DNA of 40,047 bases from an uncultured Alteromonadaceae bacterium. GTDB taxonomy: Bacteria > Pseudomonadota > Gammaproteobacteria > Enterobacterales > Alteromonadaceae. The position numbers and the translations under genes are program-made. The stretch is from assembly GCA_938085045.1 (NCBI GenBank), contig CALKGI010000038.1:1-40047 (forward strand), given 5' to 3'. Positions 18,678 through 28,724 of this stretch are shown here, piece after piece. The notes beneath the pieces are model-generated. The model was given only the letters and a program-made list of their open reading frames with translations, was not told the origin of the DNA and ran no database searches. How positions within the stretch are numbered: position 1 is the stretch's first letter; each line of letters begins with the position of its first letter.

Positions 18678-19313
18678 TTAAAACAGCTCAATATTGCTTT
18701 CAGTTTCGTTCTGTACAACATCGCTGGCATACTGATTTTCACGGCGTTGTACGGTATCATTATGCATACTGCGCAGTTTCTTCACTTGCGCTCGGCCTGT
18801 CATCGGATCAAACATTACTTTTCTTGGCCACGGACCGCCTGTATCATTGGCGATAATTGGGATGTTCTCCAGTTTAAGATATTCCAACACAAATTCAACA
18901 TTACCATTACCAACATCGGTAGTCATGGCGTTAATAATTTTGCCTCCACCAAATATTTTGGCTTTCATGTTGTTACGCGTACCGCCTTGCTTAATCACTT
19001 CGTTGACCAGATATTCCATTGCCCAGTTGCCATAGCGAGTGGTGTAACTGGTGGCATCACCCCAAGCATCGCTGCTGTTGGCTGATTTTTGTGGCAATAA
19101 AAAGTGGTTCATACCGCCAACGCCATTTACTTCATCCCAAACACAAGCAGAGATACACGAACCTAGTACGGTGGAAATGATTTCTGGAGATTTAGATACG
19201 TAAAATTCGCCGGGCAAAATCTTGGCGATAATGGTGCTGCGGCGTTTATCCCAAAAACGTTTTATGGTTTCAAAGCCGGGTAAAGGGGGAGAGAAATTGG
19301 CATTGTCGGTCAT
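18678..19313 (-). CDS. cheD: Chemoreceptor glutamine deamidase CheD
   Basis: This 211-residue CheD hydrolyses specific receptor glutamine side chains to glutamates, making sites for CheR. The catalytic Cys-His pair typical of the family is visible: C53 in VLGSCISACVWD and H70 in GMNHFLLP. The C-terminus (about 160-211) is longer than in the smallest CheD proteins. It sits between cheR (5-bp gap) and cheB (2-bp gap). CheD next to cheB is the arrangement known from the Pseudomonas Che2 cluster. Confidence 0.95.
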   Translation of the reverse strand: MTDNANFSPPLPGFETIKRFWDKRRSTIIAKILPGEFYVSKSPEIISTVLGSCISACVWDEVNGVGGMNHFLLPQKSANSSDAWGDATSYTTRYGNWAMEYLVNEVIKQGGTRNNMKAKIFGGGKIINAMTTDVGNGNVEFVLEYLKLENIPIIANDTGGPWPRKVMFDPMTGRAQVKKLRSMHNDTVQRRENQYASDVVQNETESNIELF

Positions 19314-19318
19314 AATAC

Positions 19319-20149
19319 TTAACCCAAATTCTGATAAATTGTTTTGCCCAAGGATTTGAACTGTGTTTGTTTCTTCAAATTCATACTCTCAGAATGACCC
19401 AGTATCAAATAACCACCTTTGCGTAACATTGAGGAGTATCGGTCAAACAAGGTGTCTTTAGTCGGTTGGTCGAAATAGATGACGACATTACGGCAAAAAA
19501 TAATATCAAATGGACCTTTAACAGGCCACTTTGCCAATAAGTTCAGTCGTTTGAAATGTATATACGAACGCAAATGATCGTTTACTTTGCAATGTTGATT
19601 GCTTTTGTCGTGTAAGAACCAATTTTTTGTTGAATCTTTATTCAAGCCAGTGACAGATTCACTGGTGTATATGCCTTTTTTGGCTTTTTCTAAAACATTG
19701 GAATCTAAGTCGGTGGCAAGGATTTTCAAGTCCCAATTAGGCCGCTTGAAGTGGTCGGCTAAGGTCATAGCGATGGAATAGGGCTCTTCACCAGTTGAGC
19801 AACCCGCTGACCAAATTCGAATACGCCTGTCTTTTTTGTGTAACTCTTTGAGCTCCGGCACCAAGGTTTCGGTGAGGTAGTCAAAGTGATGAGATTCGCG
19901 AAAAAAGGAGGTTAAATTGGTGGTAATGGCATTGATAAAGTTGGAAAACTCTTGCTCTTTATTACTATCCATGTAGCTGAGGTAGGCTTTGCAATCGGTT
20001 AATCTCAGTGCTCGAATACGACGAGCGATACGTGAATACACCATTTCTTTTTTATGTTCACCCAGTACAATGCCACAGGTGCTATAGACCACATCACGAA
20101 TATAGTGAAAGTCTTCGGTGGTCATTAAAAATTCTTTTTGTGGTGACAT
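19319..20149 (-). CDS. cheR: Chemoreceptor methyltransferase CheR
   Basis: This 276-residue protein transfers methyl groups from S-adenosylmethionine to receptor glutamates. It has an N-terminal helical CheR domain (about 10-80, with the basic YSRIARRIRALRL helix for receptor binding) and a SAM-binding domain with IWSAGCSTGEEPYS (112-125) and IIFCRNVVIYFD. Its likely receptor is the neighbouring MCP, which ends in a pentapeptide of the CheR-tether type. AAGGA lies six bases before the ATG. Confidence 0.96.
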   Translation of the reverse strand: MSPQKEFLMTTEDFHYIRDVVYSTCGIVLGEHKKEMVYSRIARRIRALRLTDCKAYLSYMDSNKEQEFSNFINAITTNLTSFFRESHHFDYLTETLVPELKELHKKDRRIRIWSAGCSTGEEPYSIAMTLADHFKRPNWDLKILATDLDSNVLEKAKKGIYTSESVTGLNKDSTKNWFLHDKSNQHCKVNDHLRSYIHFKRLNLLAKWPVKGPFDIIFCRNVVIYFDQPTKDTLFDRYSSMLRKGGYLILGHSESMNLKKQTQFKSLGKTIYQNLG

Positions 20150-20241
20150 TTAAATCCTTGGACTTGTAACGATACAGTGGAATCAACGTGAAACTAACGA
20201 CACCCTTTGCATGTAAAGGGTGTCATTTACAATGGTTAGAG

Positions 20242-23200
20242 TTAAAACTCCTCCCACTGTTCGTCATCATCCGAGAAGTCCATTCCGCCAGATTCTATTG
20301 GCGTTGGGGCAGCTGCAACCGCAGCAGGGGCAGATCTAGCAGGTGCCGCCCCCGATGGAGGCGCCATTAATGCCGGCGATTCCGAGCCCATCGAAGCCCC
20401 ACCATTACCTCCAGTGGTAAAGAACCCTAGGATTTGTCTCATGCCTCTGGCTTGATCGGCCATCGCTTCACCCGCTGCGGACGCTTCTTCTACCAAAGCG
20501 GCGTTCTGCTGGGTCATCTCATCCATTTGAGTGACGGCTTTGTTGACCTGTTCTATGCCTTCGCTTTGTTCGCTCGACGCGTTACTGATGTCGGCTATCA
20601 TCGCGGTAACTCTGGAAATCGCATCAACGATTTCGGAAAGTGTTGCACCAGACTCGTTCACCAGTTGGCTACCGTCTTGTACTTTAGAAACACTATCGCG
20701 AATCAAATCTTTGATTTCTTTCGCTGCTGCTGCTGAGCGTTGGGCAAGGTTTCGAACTTCACCTGCAACTACTGCAAACCCACGACCCTGCTCACCGGCC
20801 CTTGCGGCTTCTACCGCAGCGTTCAATGCAAGAAGATTGGTCTGGAAAGCTATTTCATCAATTACACCGATGATGTCAGCAATTTTCTTACTTGAATCAT
20901 TAATTTCAGACATCGAGTTGACTGCCCGCTTGACCACATCACCGCCTTTTTGTGCTTTAACCGTGGCATCGGCGGCTAAATCATTGGCGACTTTGGCATT
21001 GTCGGCATTTTGACGTACCGTACTGGTCATTTGTTCCATACTGGATGCAGTTTCTTCCAGTGATGAGGCTTGCTCTTCGGTTCGTTGACTCAAGTCGGTA
21101 TTGCCTTGGGCAATTTCGTCAGCACCACTGGCCACCGCTGCCGATGAGTTGTTGATTCTTGAGATAACCTCGGTGAGTTTTTCTGCTGTGCCATTAGCAT
21201 CGGATTTTAGCTTATCGAAAGCGCCTTTATATTGACTTTCAATACGTTTGGTCAAGTCACCGTGCGCCATTGCATCGAGCATAGTGGCGGTTTCATCGAT
21301 TACACCTTCGGCAATACCGACCAGTTGGTTTAAACCACCAGCAAGATTGAGGAAGAATCCAGATTTGCCTTCTTCGTTTATTCGGCTGGTTAAATCTCCA
21401 TCCCCGGCCAAGCTGATGAGATCGGCGATTTCTTTTTCAATCGCGACTTCTTCAGTTCGGTCATTCCATTCGACAACAGTGCCTATACGTTCACCTTCTG
21501 TTGAGTGGATTGGGTTGGCAATTAAACCAAAGGTTCTGATGCCAACTGAAATTTCAGTGCTGTAGGCGGTCTCAAGTCGAGCCATCATACCTGCCTGGTG
21601 AGCTGGGTTTTTATGGAAGGTATCCATACACTGGCCCATCAGGTTTTTGGCATTAAAGTTCGGCAATGCCACTTGAATATCTTTTTCTGCATTGAGCATC
21701 ATTGAATTGACTGCTGCATTGAGATAGATGATTTCGTTATCCGCATTGGCAATCATGGTGTTGGTGGTTACATTGTCGAGCGCTTGTTTTATACGAGAGT
21801 TTTCATCAGCAATGCGACGTTCTTCGTTTTGTGCTGCTAACTCTTCGGTAAGATCACTCCATTCCACAATGCTACCTAATCGGCTGCCATCGTCATCAAA
21901 TACTGGTGTGGCGACTAAATCGAAGGTTAAGCCGGCAAGTGTCAATCGCGTTTTATACACCTCCTTGAGACCTTCAAGCAAGCCCCGTTGATGGGCTGGG
22001 TTCTTGTGGAAGTCATCAACACAAGTACCAATCAATTTACCGACATTAAAGTTAGGCAAGGCGGTACGTAAGGTGGCCTCGTTACCAGACATCATCTTTT
22101 CAACTGAATCATTCATATAGATGATGTTAAGGTCAGTATCGGCCATCATTACATTGGCTTGACATTTGTCCAGAGCGATTTTGATTCTGGCGTTAGACGA
22201 TGCCAGTGCTCGCTCTTTATCTTGTGCCGCCAGTGCTTCGGTGACATCACTCCACTCTACTACGGTGCCTAAGCGAGTGTTGTCGTCATCAAATACCGGT
22301 GTGGCGATAAGTTCAAAGGTTAACCCGCCGAGCTTGAGTTTGGTATTGTAGGAGCTCGTTAAGTTACCTATCATCGCGCGTTGGTGAGCAGGGTTTTTAT
22401 GGAAGTCATCGACACAGGTGCCAACCAACTTAGAAGCATTGAAGTTTGGTAATACGGTGCGTAATTCTGCTTCATTACCTTGCATCATTTTGCTGACGGC
22501 ATCATTGATGTAGATAATGTTCAAGTCGTTGTCGGCCATCATTACATTAGCCTGACATTTGTCTAGTGCGACTTTTATTCGTGCGTTGGCAGCAGCTAAT
22601 GCGGCTTCTTTTTCCTGTTCGGCAAGTTCTTCGGTTAGGTCATACCATTCAACAACAGTACCTATCCTGTCGTTTTCGGTATCCATCCAAGGTGACAGCG
22701 TTAGATTAAAGGTCAATCCGGCTACTTTGATTTGGGTGGTTGATGTTTTATCCAGCTCACCTATCATGCCCCGCTGATGTTTGGGGTTTTGATGGAAAAT
22801 ATCAACACAGCTGCCTAGCAGGCTAGAGACATTAAAATTGGGTAGAGCAGTACGTATTTGTGATTCATTGCCTTTTAACATGTGTTCAATACCGTTGTTC
22901 ATATAAACGATATTGAGTTCGTTATCTGCCAGCATGACGTTGGCGTTACACAGTTTTAATGCGCTGGAAATATCTGCTATTTTTCGGTTTTCGACAGCTT
23001 CAAGTTTTTGGGCTGTGATGTCGGCTGCAAACTTGACGACTTTGAACGGTTTTCCGTTGAGATCTAGAATGGGATTATAAGAAGCTTGTATCCAGATTTC
23101 TTTACCACCGTTGCCGATGCGCTTATATTCTGCTGCCTCGTATTCTCCGCGGTTAAGTTTCTCCCAAAATTCACGATACTCACTGCTTGTCTTCACTTGA

Positions 23201-24156
23201 GGCTCGACAAACATGCTGTGGTGCTTGCCTTGAACTTCGGCTAGCGTATAACCCATGGCGCCAAGGAAGTTATCGTTGGCGGTTATGATGGTGCCATCCA
23301 TGTTGAATTCGATGACGGCTTGCGCTTTGTCGATGGCCGCTATCTGACCTTCAAAGTCGGCATTGGTTATTTTGGCTTGAGTAACATCAGTGGCGTATTT
23401 TACGACTTTGATAAGGTTGCCGCCCAAATCGAGAATTGGGTTGTAAGAGGCTTGTATCCAAATTTCTTTACCCCCTTTGGCAATTCGCTTGTATTCTGCA
23501 GCCTGATATTCGCCTTGGTTGAGTGTTGCCCAGAACTCGCGATATTCATTGCTCGCACCGTAGGCCGGCTCGACAAACATGCTGTGGTGTTTGCCTTGAA
23601 CTTCAGCTAGCGTATAACCCATGGCGCCAAGGAAGTTATCGTTGGCGGTTATGATGGTGCCATCCATGTTGAATTCGATGACTGCCTGCGCTTTACCAAT
23701 GGCCGCTATCTGACCTTCATAATTGGCATTAGCGATTTTAGATTGGGTGATATCGGAGGCAAACTTTACGACCTTATAAGGACGACCTTTGTCATCAAGT
23801 ATTGGGTTGTACGAGGCCTGAATCCATATGTCATTGCCGTTTTTACCGACTCGCTTAAATTCGGAGGAGGTAAATTCTCCACGATTGAGTCTGTCCCAAA
23901 ATTGAAGGTACTCGTTGCTGGCGCGATACTCGGGGTCAACAAATATACTGTGGTGCTTGCCGACGACCTCGTCGAGCATGTAACCCATGGTGCTTAGAAA
24001 ATTGTTGTTGGCGGTGATGATGGTGCCATCAAGATTGAATTCGATCACTGCCTGCGATTTGTCAATTGCAGCGAGTTTTGCTTTCAGTTCAGCAATTTCG
24101 GCATCTTGCGCCTTATAGTCACTGCTGATCTGGACCCCGGCCATATTGATTTTCAT
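20242..24156 (-). CDS. Soluble methyl-accepting chemotaxis protein with seven PAS domains
   Basis: This 1304-residue chemoreceptor has no predicted membrane segment. Three PAS domains with an exact 122-residue period (about 25-390, motif [20 protein letters not shown], as in BdlA-like receptors) are followed by four PAS domains of a second kind with a 131-residue period (about 391-915, motifs [26 protein letters not shown] and GTVVEW). A HAMP-like linker follows (about 925-1010). The MCP signalling domain (about 1010-1265) has the hairpin tip [21 protein letters not shown] Pro/Ala-rich tail ends in QWEEF, matching the CheR-docking pentapeptide. The PAS domains probably sense redox state or a bound cofactor, but the ligand is unknown. 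It sits between cheW and cheR. Confidence 0.95.
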   Translation of the reverse strand: MKINMAGVQISSDYKAQDAEIAELKAKLAAIDKSQAVIEFNLDGTIITANNNFLSTMGYMLDEVVGKHHSIFVDPEYRASNEYLQFWDRLNRGEFTSSEFKRVGKNGNDIWIQASYNPILDDKGRPYKVVKFASDITQSKIANANYEGQIAAIGKAQAVIEFNMDGTIITANDNFLGAMGYTLAEVQGKHHSMFVEPAYGASNEYREFWATLNQGEYQAAEYKRIAKGGKEIWIQASYNPILDLGGNLIKVVKYATDVTQAKITNADFEGQIAAIDKAQAVIEFNMDGTIITANDNFLGAMGYTLAEVQGKHHSMFVEPQVKTSSEYREFWEKLNRGEYEAAEYKRIGNGGKEIWIQASYNPILDLNGKPFKVVKFAADITAQKLEAVENRKIADISSALKLCNANVMLADNELNIVYMNNGIEHMLKGNESQIRTALPNFNVSSLLGSCVDIFHQNPKHQRGMIGELDKTSTTQIKVAGLTFNLTLSPWMDTENDRIGTVVEWYDLTEELAEQEKEAALAAANARIKVALDKCQANVMMADNDLNIIYINDAVSKMMQGNEAELRTVLPNFNASKLVGTCVDDFHKNPAHQRAMIGNLTSSYNTKLKLGGLTFELIATPVFDDDNTRLGTVVEWSDVTEALAAQDKERALASSNARIKIALDKCQANVMMADTDLNIIYMNDSVEKMMSGNEATLRTALPNFNVGKLIGTCVDDFHKNPAHQRGLLEGLKEVYKTRLTLAGLTFDLVATPVFDDDGSRLGSIVEWSDLTEELAAQNEERRIADENSRIKQALDNVTTNTMIANADNEIIYLNAAVNSMMLNAEKDIQVALPNFNAKNLMGQCMDTFHKNPAHQAGMMARLETAYSTEISVGIRTFGLIANPIHSTEGERIGTVVEWNDRTEEVAIEKEIADLISLAGDGDLTSRINEEGKSGFFLNLAGGLNQLVGIAEGVIDETATMLDAMAHGDLTKRIESQYKGAFDKLKSDANGTAEKLTEVISRINNSSAAVASGADEIAQGNTDLSQRTEEQASSLEETASSMEQMTSTVRQNADNAKVANDLAADATVKAQKGGDVVKRAVNSMSEINDSSKKIADIIGVIDEIAFQTNLLALNAAVEAARAGEQGRGFAVVAGEVRNLAQRSAAAAKEIKDLIRDSVSKVQDGSQLVNESGATLSEIVDAISRVTAMIADISNASSEQSEGIEQVNKAVTQMDEMTQQNAALVEEASAAGEAMADQARGMRQILGFFTTGGNGGASMGSESPALMAPPSGAAPARSAPAAVAAAPTPIESGGMDFSDDDEQWEEF
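23240..23682. repeat. Identical 77-bp blocks within the PAS repeats
   Basis: 23240-23316 and 23606-23682 are identical over 77 bp, at the 366-bp period of the first three PAS domains. Flanking sequence of the same domains differs more, so recent gene conversion or duplication between PAS domains 2 and 3 is likely. Confidence 0.85.
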
Positions 24157-24247
24157 TGTGTAAATCCCCTAACGAATTAAAGAGTGTGTCCGTTATTTTT
24201 TGATTATGCTTGAAAACTTGTCTGCTGTTGTTATGGTGCCCTGAGCG

Positions 24248-24742
24248 TCAGCTGAAAGTCAGTATTTTTTTTAAGTCGAGCAACACCACCATTTTCTCAC
24301 CGACGTTGACAAGTCCTTTGAGATATTCGCGGTTATCAGCTTCACCAACATCTGGTGCTCTGGTACTGTCGGTATGGTTGACTGAATAGACATCTGAAAC
24401 TGCATCAACCACCATGCCTATGATCTTCTCGCCTTCCTCTAGCTTAGCTTTGACCACAATGACAACAGTGATCTCGCCATAAGGTATTTGTTCGAGGCCA
24501 AATCGCAGCCGTAAATCAACAATAGGCACTATGGTGCCACGTAGGTTCATTACACCTTGAATATAATTCGGAGAATTGGGTATTGATGTTGTTGCATCAA
24601 AACCACGGATCTCCTGAATCGACAGAATGTCGATGCCATATTCTTCGTTGGCCATAAAAAAGGTGAGATACTGATCCTGATCTTGGTCATTTTCATTTTG
24701 GCCCATTTGGTTTTGCAATTGGGCAAGTTGGTTATTGGTCAT
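24248..24742 (-). CDS. cheW: Chemotaxis coupling protein CheW
   Basis: This 164-residue protein has one CheW (SH3-like) domain from about residue 24 on, with YLTFFMANEEYGIDI, RGFDATTSIPNSPNYIQGVM, NLRGTIVPIVDLR and a C-terminal LVNVGEKMVVLLDL. It couples CheA to the receptor array. The Gln/Asn/Asp-rich first 23 residues are an extra tail. It starts five bases after the cheA stop. The gene order cheA-cheW-MCP-cheR suggests a dedicated signalling array. Confidence 0.96.
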   Translation of the reverse strand: MTNNQLAQLQNQMGQNENDQDQDQYLTFFMANEEYGIDILSIQEIRGFDATTSIPNSPNYIQGVMNLRGTIVPIVDLRLRFGLEQIPYGEITVVIVVKAKLEEGEKIIGMVVDAVSDVYSVNHTDSTRAPDVGEADNREYLKGLVNVGEKMVVLLDLKKILTFS

Positions 24743-24747
24743 AATCG

Positions 24748-26952
24748 TTATACCACCAGTCGATGATCGTTTATTGAACGCAATTTGTTACGGTGCTGTT
24801 TTTTCAGACCTGCCAGAGAAATCACGCCGCCGATATCGATAATTAATGAAATGGTACCGTCTCCCAGTATAGTTGCGCCTGAAATGCCCTCAACACGTTG
24901 GTAATTCGCTTCGAGGCTTTTGATTACAACCTGTTGTTGAGCAAGTAGATCATCGACCAGTAAACCGATATGACCGTACTCGCTCTCGACAATGACCAAT
25001 ATGCCTTGAGTTAGACTTTCTAATGCGGCTTCGTGGTTGAATATTTGGTGCATTCTCAATATTGGAATATATTCGTCTCGCTGGCGGAATAATTCTAAGT
25101 CGCCGCCAACATTGTTCAATTGTTTGGGAGTCATTTGAATTGATTCAATAATGTTTACCAGAGGAATGATATAGGTGTTACCGCCAATGGTAACTAATTG
25201 GCCATCAAGTATCGCCAGCGTTAAAGGCAGTCTTATGGTGAAAGTGGAGCCTTGATTGATTTGCGAAAAGACTTCAACAGTTCCGTTAAGTTCTTGGATA
25301 TTTCGTTTGACAACATCCATACCTACACCGCGACCAGAAAGATCACTAACCTCTTCTTTGGTTGAAAAACCAGGTAAGAAAATCAGGTCAATAACTTCTT
25401 GATCAGTTAATTCATCATCTTCTTTGATGAGACCCTTGCCAATGGCTTTACTGCGGATAACTTGTGGGTCAATACCTTTACCGTCATCGATGATCTCAAT
25501 AATGATATTACCACCTTGGTGATAGGCATTCAGGGTGACAGTACCACTTTCATCTTTACCTGATGCGATTCGTTCTGCAGGGGTTTCTAAACCATGATCT
25601 AGTGAGTTTCTAATTAAGTGGACCATTGGGTCGGAGATTTTTTCCATCACTGTTTTGTCAAGTTCAGTGGTTTCACCAAGCAGTTTCAGCTCAACTTTTT
25701 TACCCAATTTTTGTGAAATATCTCGCACTAAGCGTGGAAATCTGCTGAATACAAAGCTAATTGGTAGCATGCGTATTTGCATAACACTTTCTTGCAACTC
25801 GCGTGTATTGGTGGCCAATTGCGCGAGTCCTTCGAGCATCAACATGCGGCGATTTTCAGTGAACTCCCCTTCGCCGTACTGGCTAAGCATTGCTTGGGTA
25901 ATAACCAATTCACCAACCATATTGATTAGTGAATCGACTTTTTCGATGCTCACTCGGATAGAAGTGGCTTCAGGATTCTTTTTGTTTTCTTTTTCTTTCA
26001 CAACCACAGGAGTGTCTGCGATTTGAGGCTGTTGTTCTTTAATAGCAACAGGTTCTGGTGCTATCGGTTTCGATTCGACTTCGCTAACAATTGTTGGAGT
26101 GTCAATAACTTCAATAACTTCAACAGCTTCTACTTCAGCAGTTTCAACCTCGTCACATTCAATGATCAACTCGGCATCATCAAGGACCCACTCAAATATT
26201 TCTTCAATCTTATCTTTTTCTGTATCACTTACCAGTGTTATTTTCCAGTTTAGGTAACTGTCATCGGCGACCAAATCATGATATAGCGGCAAGTTGTCAG
26301 TATTGGCTACAATGGATATTTCACCAAGGTCTGCCAGTTCTTGAAACATGAAAATGGGTTCATTGCCAGTTTTGAACAGATGAGGTTCTGGTTTGAAGAA
26401 TATATGCCAAGTTTTACCGCCTGATGAATCATTTTGCTGTGGCGGTTCTATCGGGTCATTATAGGCATCATCGAAAAAACCAAAGGCTCCAGCTTCCTCC
26501 ATAGAGGGTTCTTGCTGCACAGGTGGCGTTGGTGGGGCTGGTGTGCCTGCTTCACTAATATCTTCGTCATTGAGAATGGCGAGGAACTTTTTAGTGATTT
26601 CACTAGAAACGGTTGTATCCGGTTGCTCTTCAGCTTTGAGCGCATTTAACATGTCTCGAAGACAATCGACCGCCTTTAAAAACAAGTCTACATGGAAGGT
26701 TTGAACTTCTCGGGTGCCTTCACGGATTTGGTCTAGAAGGGTTTCCAGTTCATGGGTAAAGTCGGCGACAACGCTAAAACCAAAAGTGCCACTACCACCT
26801 TTGATGGAATGGGCTGCACGAAATATGGTATTGAGGGTTTCAGAATCGGCATCGCCGGGGGTCAGTGCCAATAGCTCTGATTCCATGATGTCGAGACCTT
26901 CAAAACTTTCTTCGAAAAAGACCTCGTAGAATTGACTCAGATCGATGCTCAT
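24748..26952 (-). CDS. cheA: Chemotaxis histidine kinase CheA
   Basis: This 734-residue kinase has a P1 HPt domain with phospho-accepting H48 (FRAAHSIKGGSGTFGF), a Pro-rich linker, and a middle domain at about 180-270 (WHIFFKPEPHLF, ELADLGEI) of the kind that replaces or extends P2 in many CheA proteins. A second acidic linker rich in V/E follows, then the dimerisation domain, the ATPase domain with HLIRNSLDHGLE (N box), DDGKGI (G1) and GRGVGMDVV (G2), and a CheW-like P5 domain. It should phosphorylate the adjacent CheY and CheB. The usual motifs look intact. Confidence 0.97.
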   Translation of the reverse strand: MSIDLSQFYEVFFEESFEGLDIMESELLALTPGDADSETLNTIFRAAHSIKGGSGTFGFSVVADFTHELETLLDQIREGTREVQTFHVDLFLKAVDCLRDMLNALKAEEQPDTTVSSEITKKFLAILNDEDISEAGTPAPPTPPVQQEPSMEEAGAFGFFDDAYNDPIEPPQQNDSSGGKTWHIFFKPEPHLFKTGNEPIFMFQELADLGEISIVANTDNLPLYHDLVADDSYLNWKITLVSDTEKDKIEEIFEWVLDDAELIIECDEVETAEVEAVEVIEVIDTPTIVSEVESKPIAPEPVAIKEQQPQIADTPVVVKEKENKKNPEATSIRVSIEKVDSLINMVGELVITQAMLSQYGEGEFTENRRMLMLEGLAQLATNTRELQESVMQIRMLPISFVFSRFPRLVRDISQKLGKKVELKLLGETTELDKTVMEKISDPMVHLIRNSLDHGLETPAERIASGKDESGTVTLNAYHQGGNIIIEIIDDGKGIDPQVIRSKAIGKGLIKEDDELTDQEVIDLIFLPGFSTKEEVSDLSGRGVGMDVVKRNIQELNGTVEVFSQINQGSTFTIRLPLTLAILDGQLVTIGGNTYIIPLVNIIESIQMTPKQLNNVGGDLELFRQRDEYIPILRMHQIFNHEAALESLTQGILVIVESEYGHIGLLVDDLLAQQQVVIKSLEANYQRVEGISGATILGDGTISLIIDIGGVISLAGLKKQHRNKLRSINDHRLVV

Positions 26953-26984
26953 AACAACATGCCTTTTGAATTATTGTATGTTGA

Positions 26985-27347
26985 TTAGCGTATGACTTTT
27001 TGAATAACAGCCAGCAGTTGATCAGGATTAAAAGGTTTAACTATCCATCCGGTTGCTCCGGCGGCTCGGCCTTCGTGTTTTTTCTCAGTGCCTGACTCGG
27101 TGGTCAGCATTAATAATGGTGTAAACTTGTAGGCGGGAAGGGTGCGCAAGTTTCTAATTAGTGTAATTCCGTCCATATTGGGCATATTGACATCTGATAT
27201 TACGGCGTCAAATGATTGTGTTTTGGCTATTTCTAGAGCTTCGAGGCCGTCTTTGGCGTCTACAACTTGATAACCCGCTTTCTTCAGGGTAAATACGACC
27301 ATCTGACGCATTGATGCGGAGTCGTCCACTGCCAGGATTCTTTTCAT
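26985..27347 (-). CDS. cheY: Chemotaxis response regulator CheY
   Basis: This single receiver domain of 120 residues has acidic pair D8-D9, phospho-acceptor D52 (ISDVNMPNMDG), T82/T83 and K104 (IVKPF). There is no output domain, so it signals by binding a partner, such as a motor switch or, given the STAS gene beside it, some other target. GAGAGGAA precedes the ATG. It lies 32 bp upstream of cheA. Confidence 0.95.
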   Translation of the reverse strand: MKRILAVDDSASMRQMVVFTLKKAGYQVVDAKDGLEALEIAKTQSFDAVISDVNMPNMDGITLIRNLRTLPAYKFTPLLMLTTESGTEKKHEGRAAGATGWIVKPFNPDQLLAVIQKVIR

Positions 27348-27378
27348 TTATGCTGTTCCTCTCTGATCGCCCGGCTGG

Positions 27379-27843
27379 CTACAGTTTTAAATATTCGTTG
27401 ACGCCAATACATTTGGCAGTCGTTGTTAATGATTCACTGGTGCCTTGCCAAGCAATTTGATGACCAATTCCAATTAAGTTCTTTTGTACCACACAAAGTA
27501 ACTGCAAACATGCAGTATCAGCTTTTGCTACTTCACTGATGTCTAGTACGACATCTTCACCCGAGTCCATTATGGTGTTGATCTGGCCATGTAGTTCTTC
27601 AACATGGTTTATGATAAGTTCAGCTGGCAATTTCAATGTCAAAATAATTTCCCGCAGGGTGTTTGGGTCAAAAAATCCGCAAGAGCTTAATAACCTTAGC
27701 TTATTCATGGATTCTAAATGTTGCATGGTATGTATCATAGTAGCCAAAAATTTGAATTTATCCAGAGCGTTAAGGTTTAAATTCAAATTAGTTTTGGTTG
27801 GCATTATTGCCTGATTTGCACTAGTCAAAGCTGCATTAATCAT
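27379..27843 (-). CDS. STAS domain protein heading the chemosensory operon
   Basis: The C-terminal 70 residues read as a STAS domain (DVVLDISEVAKADTACLQLL, then a Gly/His-rich turn and TTTAKCIGVNEYLKL at the end). The domain is the anti-anti-sigma type, in which a Ser/Thr is often phosphorylated; here the usual site reads ADTACLQ. The first 45 or so residues (Asn/Leu-rich) have no recognisable domain, and the true start could be a later ATG near MNKLRLLSS. It is the first gene of the STAS-cheY-cheA-cheW-MCP-cheR-cheD-cheB operon, so an accessory role in that pathway is likely but unproven. Confidence 0.8.
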   Translation of the reverse strand: MINAALTSANQAIMPTKTNLNLNLNALDKFKFLATMIHTMQHLESMNKLRLLSSCGFFDPNTLREIILTLKLPAELIINHVEELHGQINTIMDSGEDVVLDISEVAKADTACLQLLCVVQKNLIGIGHQIAWQGTSESLTTTAKCIGVNEYLKL

Positions 27844-27953
27844 TATTTCATCAGATTGTCATTAAACTTGCAGACAATGGCAAATACAATGGCCAAAAGC
27901 TGTATGGTGCTTTTTCTTGGGCCGTTTGAGAAGAATAACAGTCGGCTGCACTT

Positions 27954-28010
27954 ATTGCACTAATTGCGTGTATTGCATTAACTAGCGTAGAATGCGATTG
28001 CAAAAATGCA
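27954..28010. promoter_or_regulatory. Phased ATTGC repeats in the divergent intergenic region
   Basis: ATTGC occurs at 27954, 27963 and 27972, exactly 9 bp apart (ATTGCACTA, ATTGCGTGT, ATTGCATTA), again at 27997, and inverted as GCAAG near 28008. The region lies between the STAS-cheY operon and the HTH-receiver gene. Such phased direct repeats are typical of multi-subunit operator sites. The binding protein is unknown; the neighbouring HTH regulator is the simplest candidate. Confidence 0.45.
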
Positions 28011-28097
28011 AGGCTTGTTGATTTAGTTTTTATCAATCGTCATCTACTCTTGTCAATGCAACGACATAAACGAGTAATAGACAAAAATGGTTTTATC

Positions 28098-28709
28098 ATG
28101 ATCTCACCTTTACAGAACAATGATTTTGTTTCGACACAGCAAGCGGCAAAATTGCTGAGCGTTTCTATTCGCACTGTTCAGTCGTGGGTAGCGAAGGGGG
28201 TGTTACCCGCGTGGAAGACTCCGGGCGGACACTGTAGAATATTACGAAGTGAAATAGATAATCGACTACACGAAAAACAGCAGTTTATCGACGGTAGCGA
28301 CAAAGAAAAAACCGTTAATGTGTTGGTTATTGAGGACGAGCCTGTATTGTTAGAGCTCTACCGATTTCGTATTGAGGCGTGGAAAATGCCGCTAAAACTG
28401 AATATGGCCACTGATGGTTTTGAAGGGTTAATTTTGGCGGGTAAATGCAACCCGGATATAATCATTACTGATTTGATGATGCCGGGTATGGACGGGTTTC
28501 AAATGTTAAAAGCATTGGAGCAAAATAAAGACCAAAACAATACTCGAATCATAGTCGTGACGTCATTATCGAATGAAGAAATTGAGACTCGAGGATCGTT
28601 GCCTGACAATATCTTGGTATTGAACAAACCCGTGCCGTTTGAATTGCTTGAGAAAGAGGTTAGGGTGCTGCAACGTGATAAAACTATGGCATTAGCACCT
28701 ATCACTTAA
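28098..28709 (+). CDS. Excisionase-like HTH fused to response-regulator receiver domain
   Basis: This is a 203-residue protein from the ATG chosen here; in-frame starts at 28056 (ATG) and 28050 (TTG) are also possible, and none has a clear ribosome-binding site. Residues about 9-55 form a MerR/excisionase-type winged HTH (VSTQQAAKLLSVSIRTVQSW, then a wing with GGHCRI). Residues about 72-195 form a receiver domain with E79-D80, phospho-acceptor D125 (IITDLMMPGMDG) and a C-terminal NKPV lysine. The order HTH then receiver is the reverse of common response regulators. It is divergent from the chemosensory operon, and its kinase could be CheA or an unlinked one. It converges with sco, 15 bp away. 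Confidence 0.88.
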   Translation: MISPLQNNDFVSTQQAAKLLSVSIRTVQSWVAKGVLPAWKTPGGHCRILRSEIDNRLHEKQQFIDGSDKEKTVNVLVIEDEPVLLELYRFRIEAWKMPLKLNMATDGFEGLILAGKCNPDIIITDLMMPGMDGFQMLKALEQNKDQNNTRIIVVTSLSNEEIETRGSLPDNILVLNKPVPFELLEKEVRVLQRDKTMALAPIT

Positions 28710-28724
28710 AAGTTGTTGTGAACG

